A stretch of 6,190 nt of DNA, taken from contig WAQT01000066.1 in NCBI GenBank assembly GCA_015520105.1, positions 1 to 6,190 of the forward strand, read 5' to 3'. Under the pieces are notes generated by a model. That model had not been told where the DNA came from. It was given only the letters and a program-made list of their open reading frames with translations, and did no database searches. Shown here piece after piece: positions 4,501 through 6,190 of the stretch. The stretch comes from Candidatus Aenigmatarchaeota archaeon (GTDB taxonomy: Archaea; Aenigmatarchaeota; Aenigmatarchaeia; QMZP01). The translations under genes were made by a program, and so were the position numbers. How positions within the stretch are numbered: the stretch's first letter is position 1; every line of letters begins with the position of its first letter.

Positions 4501-6190
4501 GCGTGGATGCCAATAACGTATGGGCTAACGTAACGTATCCCAACGGAAGCTCTTACCTTTATCAGATGGTCTGGAAATATGGGGATATATATGAATACGT
4601 TTTCTATGAAACATGGCAGAGGGGAAACTATTCGTTCTGGGTAAAGGCCTCGGACACGTCCTCAAACGAGAATTCAAGCACGAAAAACTATCCCAAGAAT
4701 TTCACAATCGAAGGCAGCATAGCGCTGTCCGTGAGAACAAAGAGAGATGCATACGGTCCTGACAGTTTGGTGCTTCTGGGAGAGAGGGAATGGTGGGATT
4801 CGGCATGGTCTTACCGCAGGCAGATAAACATAACAGAGAACGCGGGGCAGAACCTGACGTCGTATCCTGTGAATATAACCGTTGACACCGCGACGCTGAT
4901 AAGCCAAGGCAAGATGAATTCAGACTGCTCTGACATGAGATTCGCGGACCCTCAGAATAACGAGCTACCATTCTGGATAAGCGGCGGTTGCGGGACTTCC
5001 GCAACCACTGTCTTTGTCAGGCTTCCTTACCTTAACGCAAGTTCTACGGAGAGCATTTATATGTATTATGGCAACAGCGATGCCACAGAAACAGCCAGCA
5101 GTTTTTCAGACACATGGAAGGTTATAGGCGAGGTGAGAACAGTAAGGGTTAACAGCACGTGGCATTTTATACAGCTCTCAAACTCCTATGTTGCGCCTGT
5201 TATTGTGAACGGTCCGGCAGACTTCGCAGCAAACCAGGACGAAGAGGTTGTTGGAAGAATAAGGAATGTTAAAGGAAACTCGTTCGAATTCAGGCTGCAG
5301 GAGCCGTGGGAATGCAGCAGCCCAAGGGACGACGTTCATCCTTATGAGAACATAAGCTATATTGCCGTGGAGAACGGAACATGGCTTTTGCCGAACGGTC
5401 AGAGGCTTGAAGCCGGGAACTACACGACATCGGCAACTTCTGGAAGGTCGATAACAGACAGCTGGGACACTGTAACCTACAGGATAAGCGATTTTCCGTC
5501 TGCTCCTGTGGTGGTTTCGCAGAGCATGGGTTATGATGACAGCGATTACGTAAAAACAAGGCATCAGAACATAGGCACCGCAAGCTTTCAGGTCTCGTTC
5601 AACGAGGATGAGGAGCAGGCAGATGCTCACGGTCCTGAGATGTTGGGTTGGGTGGCTTGCGAAACAGGTAGCGGAAGCATGAACGGAGTCGTCTATCAGT
5701 GCGGCACCACTGCCAATGTTGACCGTTACCCGGACTACTGTTCATCTTCTCCTCCATACGACTGCGCGTGGCAGACCCAGAGCTTCTCACTGTCTTTTTC
5801 AGGCAATCCCGTGGTTATAGCAAGCCTTGAGACAACGAGCGGCGGAGATAATGCTTATGTGAGATACAACAATCCGACATCAAGCTCGGTGGACTTTGGA
5901 GTTGAGGAGGATTACTGCGATGGCGAAAAGGGAGGTGTTACAGAAACCGTCGGGTGGATGGTGTTCAGCGAGGCATCGGACATATATGCTCGCGAATGGC
6001 TGAGCACCGAACCCGGAGTGAGCATTTCAGGCGAGGAAATGATTGAGGATTACCTCGACAACTATGCCAACAATACGGGAGGGGTGAATGTTTCCGGATA
6101 TCTGCTCATGCAGGTGTGGAGGAACGACACGCTGGAGGTTCTTGCAACCCAGGTGGATGACGCGTCGAGCGGAACGAGAAGGGATATAGA
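1515..6190 (+). CDS. Giant modular surface protein (adhesin-like; DUF2341, Ig-like and lectin-like repeats), 3' end outside window
   Basis: One frame stays open from 1515 to the window end, giving at least 1558 residues with no stop. The start is uncertain: ATGs at 1515, 1521 and 1533 are all in frame and none has a ribosome site. Modules seen, by residue: hydrophobic signal or anchor 9-32; Ig-like domain 37-122; beta-rich region with the conserved-looking run VFAIDP...LYKC...C-GSW...GDPAFGE at about 215-292 (Cys253, Cys263); a further segment ending CNETGYERS...GKHVLEFSFG at 369-394; lectin-like repeats 422-496 and 540-617; three Ig-like domains about 719-857, 858-961 and 962-1066; DUF2341-like domain 1093-1196 (WWDSAWSYRR start, LPFWISGG middle, IYMYYGNS end); lectin-like repeats about 1216-1290, 1317-1386 and 1422-1487; then the start of another domain. 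Dozens of N-x-S/T sequons and about 26 cysteines indicate an exported, glycosylated and disulfide-stabilised protein. DUF2341 and Ig-like modules are common in large archaeal surface proteins. A role in adhesion or glycan binding is inferred. The C-terminal anchor, if any, lies outside the window. Confidence 0.9.
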   Translation, partial: MQMKCEMRYAALPVFFAVFITLVIACIFILPVRSEGFSVSVDKEIYSPQEIITVVVNGPPDSVFTLELLEDGKDRLGIGNKAMETNSKGEFILYVPAFEFEGTVTARVISGSFESSAFFEVSGPHPKKDKAGIASGSSLAAGTRSIVSPPGIKLIERGGKELASEVRVVAKRKGVNGDREDIEIIPLNGKIKRMLLRGVVSAAGGIVFDDVPEDVPSPDGVEWREVFAIDPAGTRFSDGNIVITAKGRMLYKCSSWDFSGRRCNGSWVKVMDIVPGENYTINISQGDPAFGEADIDILNVQSYPVVGGVWEVRFETRGTENLTIRTVDGTSWSENGNGTDLRFLGIACGNRSVSYEWVNGSVFIENYFCNETGYERSAVLTSGKHVLEFSFGNDTEYARNQAFIKRVVGEWGHETDLQEGSWRLVRFNHTFDDTPVVVHYVEYDYVYDNIPCATRIKNVTRNGFYARAESWDSNGWDDNCPSTGVNMYWLAMEKGIHNITDANNGNSRIVEVRNFTMSSSACGAGANPADWTYTQNERIFQYSWSTRPAVLASVQTANDDDSIIWYIHGCGTQSAVWNNSCVEIGMSGMENDGTAYQPCTLHTSDEEGGYIAWEIADNYGSEVCNTYETGNGSNTYTYELCWDADSVQGSENDPYPMELYYVTLSQTYSDGACFGSNTEIDGGNGLYPATDFDAGTNRCYFLAEEDENGDEEQAHITEPWLAVFFNSSSGFLYSNETVINIALEANGSFSGTGVINYNASAVFAGNCTETRGNLASGVYIILQDNSSGSWQKTQTSGSDFYSNESYYFIGALSGNTSENYYFNITGNTLGSYYFRVQCNSSEGLMENSTASILVVTDMISPEWSNLGSNTTNPAVDDSVKFYAEWQDGIGLGSWTFSWNGTVDSSWENVSGDFSSNPGWSNITRNIPSYLAGKQVGYRFYANDSYGNINSTDIGYILVQSLPDLTPPDINWFNSSPVVEGYGRNVTIRANITDDVGVDANNVWANVTYPNGSSYLYQMVWKYGDIYEYVFYETWQRGNYSFWVKASDTSSNENSSTKNYPKNFTIEGSIALSVRTKRDAYGPDSLVLLGEREWWDSAWSYRRQINITENAGQNLTSYPVNITVDTATLISQGKMNSDCSDMRFADPQNNELPFWISGGCGTSATTVFVRLPYLNASSTESIYMYYGNSDATETASSFSDTWKVIGEVRTVRVNSTWHFIQLSNSYVAPVIVNGPADFAANQDEEVVGRIRNVKGNSFEFRLQEPWECSSPRDDVHPYENISYIAVENGTWLLPNGQRLEAGNYTTSATSGRSITDSWDTVTYRISDFPSAPVVVSQSMGYDDSDYVKTRHQNIGTASFQVSFNEDEEQADAHGPEMLGWVACETGSGSMNGVVYQCGTTANVDRYPDYCSSSPPYDCAWQTQSFSLSFSGNPVVIASLETTSGGDNAYVRYNNPTSSSVDFGVEEDYCDGEKGGVTETVGWMVFSEASDIYAREWLSTEPGVSISGEEMIEDYLDNYANNTGGVNVSGYLLMQVWRNDTLEVLATQVDDASSGTRRDI
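2778..3365 (+). repeat. Coding repeats 1-2: lectin-like beta-sandwich units in the giant protein
   Basis: Residues 422-496 and 540-617 share one pattern: an aromatic strand, then PVVV or PAVLA, an acidic loop with D residues, a middle strand, and a closing YWLAMEKG or YIAWEIAD motif. The arrangement resembles H-type lectin folds (strand, then P-V-V, then a closing W/Y-x-A-x-E strand). Each unit carries its own cysteines, suggesting internal disulfides. Identity between units is low, so they are old duplications or convergent members of one fold. The family assignment is tentative. Confidence 0.5.
5160..5975 (+). repeat. Coding repeats 3-5: three more lectin-like units after the DUF2341-like domain
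   Basis: Residues 1216-1290 (opens TWHFIQL, then APVIV, closes HPYENISYIAVENG), 1317-1386 (opens WDTVTYRI, then APVVV, closes HGPEMLGWVACETG) and 1422-1487 (opens QSFSLSF, then NPVVI, closes VTETVGWMVFSEA) align with one another and with the two earlier units. The closing strand has E-x(2)-[GS]-[WY] then E four residues later in all three, and the first two also have a His before it. Such conserved polar positions may mark a ligand or metal site, but this is not shown. Confidence 0.55.

Overview
The window looks like archaeal DNA, most likely from a DPANN-type or similarly small uncultivated archaeon, but the lineage cannot be fixed from sequence alone. The evidence is an ATG with no Shine-Dalgarno site but a TATA-like element about 26 bases upstream, a perfect GGAGGTGA ribosome site at an overlapping internal start, heavy use of ATA (Ile) and AGA/AGG (Arg) codons, and extracellular proteins packed with N-x-S/T sequons. 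All supported genes are on the + strand. No tRNA, rRNA, CRISPR array, transposase or minus-strand gene was seen.

Layout: (1) positions 2-130 hold the last 42 codons of a secreted-type protein whose start lies outside the window. (2) Positions 131-349 are a 219-base AT-rich gap that ends in two strong inverted repeats; the second covers the probable TATA box of the next gene. (3) Positions 350-556 encode a 68-residue winged-helix DNA-binding protein. (4) Positions 553-1446 encode a 297-residue secreted, sequon-rich protein whose start overlaps the regulator's stop by four bases. Its final 129 coding bases are identical to the partial gene at the window start. (5) After a 68-base gap, one open frame runs from about 1515 off the end of the window. 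It gives at least 1558 residues of a giant modular surface protein: N-terminal membrane segment or signal, Ig-like domain, a conserved cysteine-containing module, two lectin-like repeats, three Ig-like domains, a DUF2341-like domain, then three more lectin-like repeats.

The likely theme is cell-surface display. The regulator and the secreted protein form a compact two-gene operon, probably autoregulated through the palindromes at its promoter. The tandem, partly identical secreted-protein genes suggest recent duplication, gene conversion or a cassette arrangement, although an assembly effect at a contig edge is possible. The giant protein has the architecture of an adhesin or surface-layer-associated protein that could bind glycans or a partner cell. 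That role is inferred from domain content, not shown.
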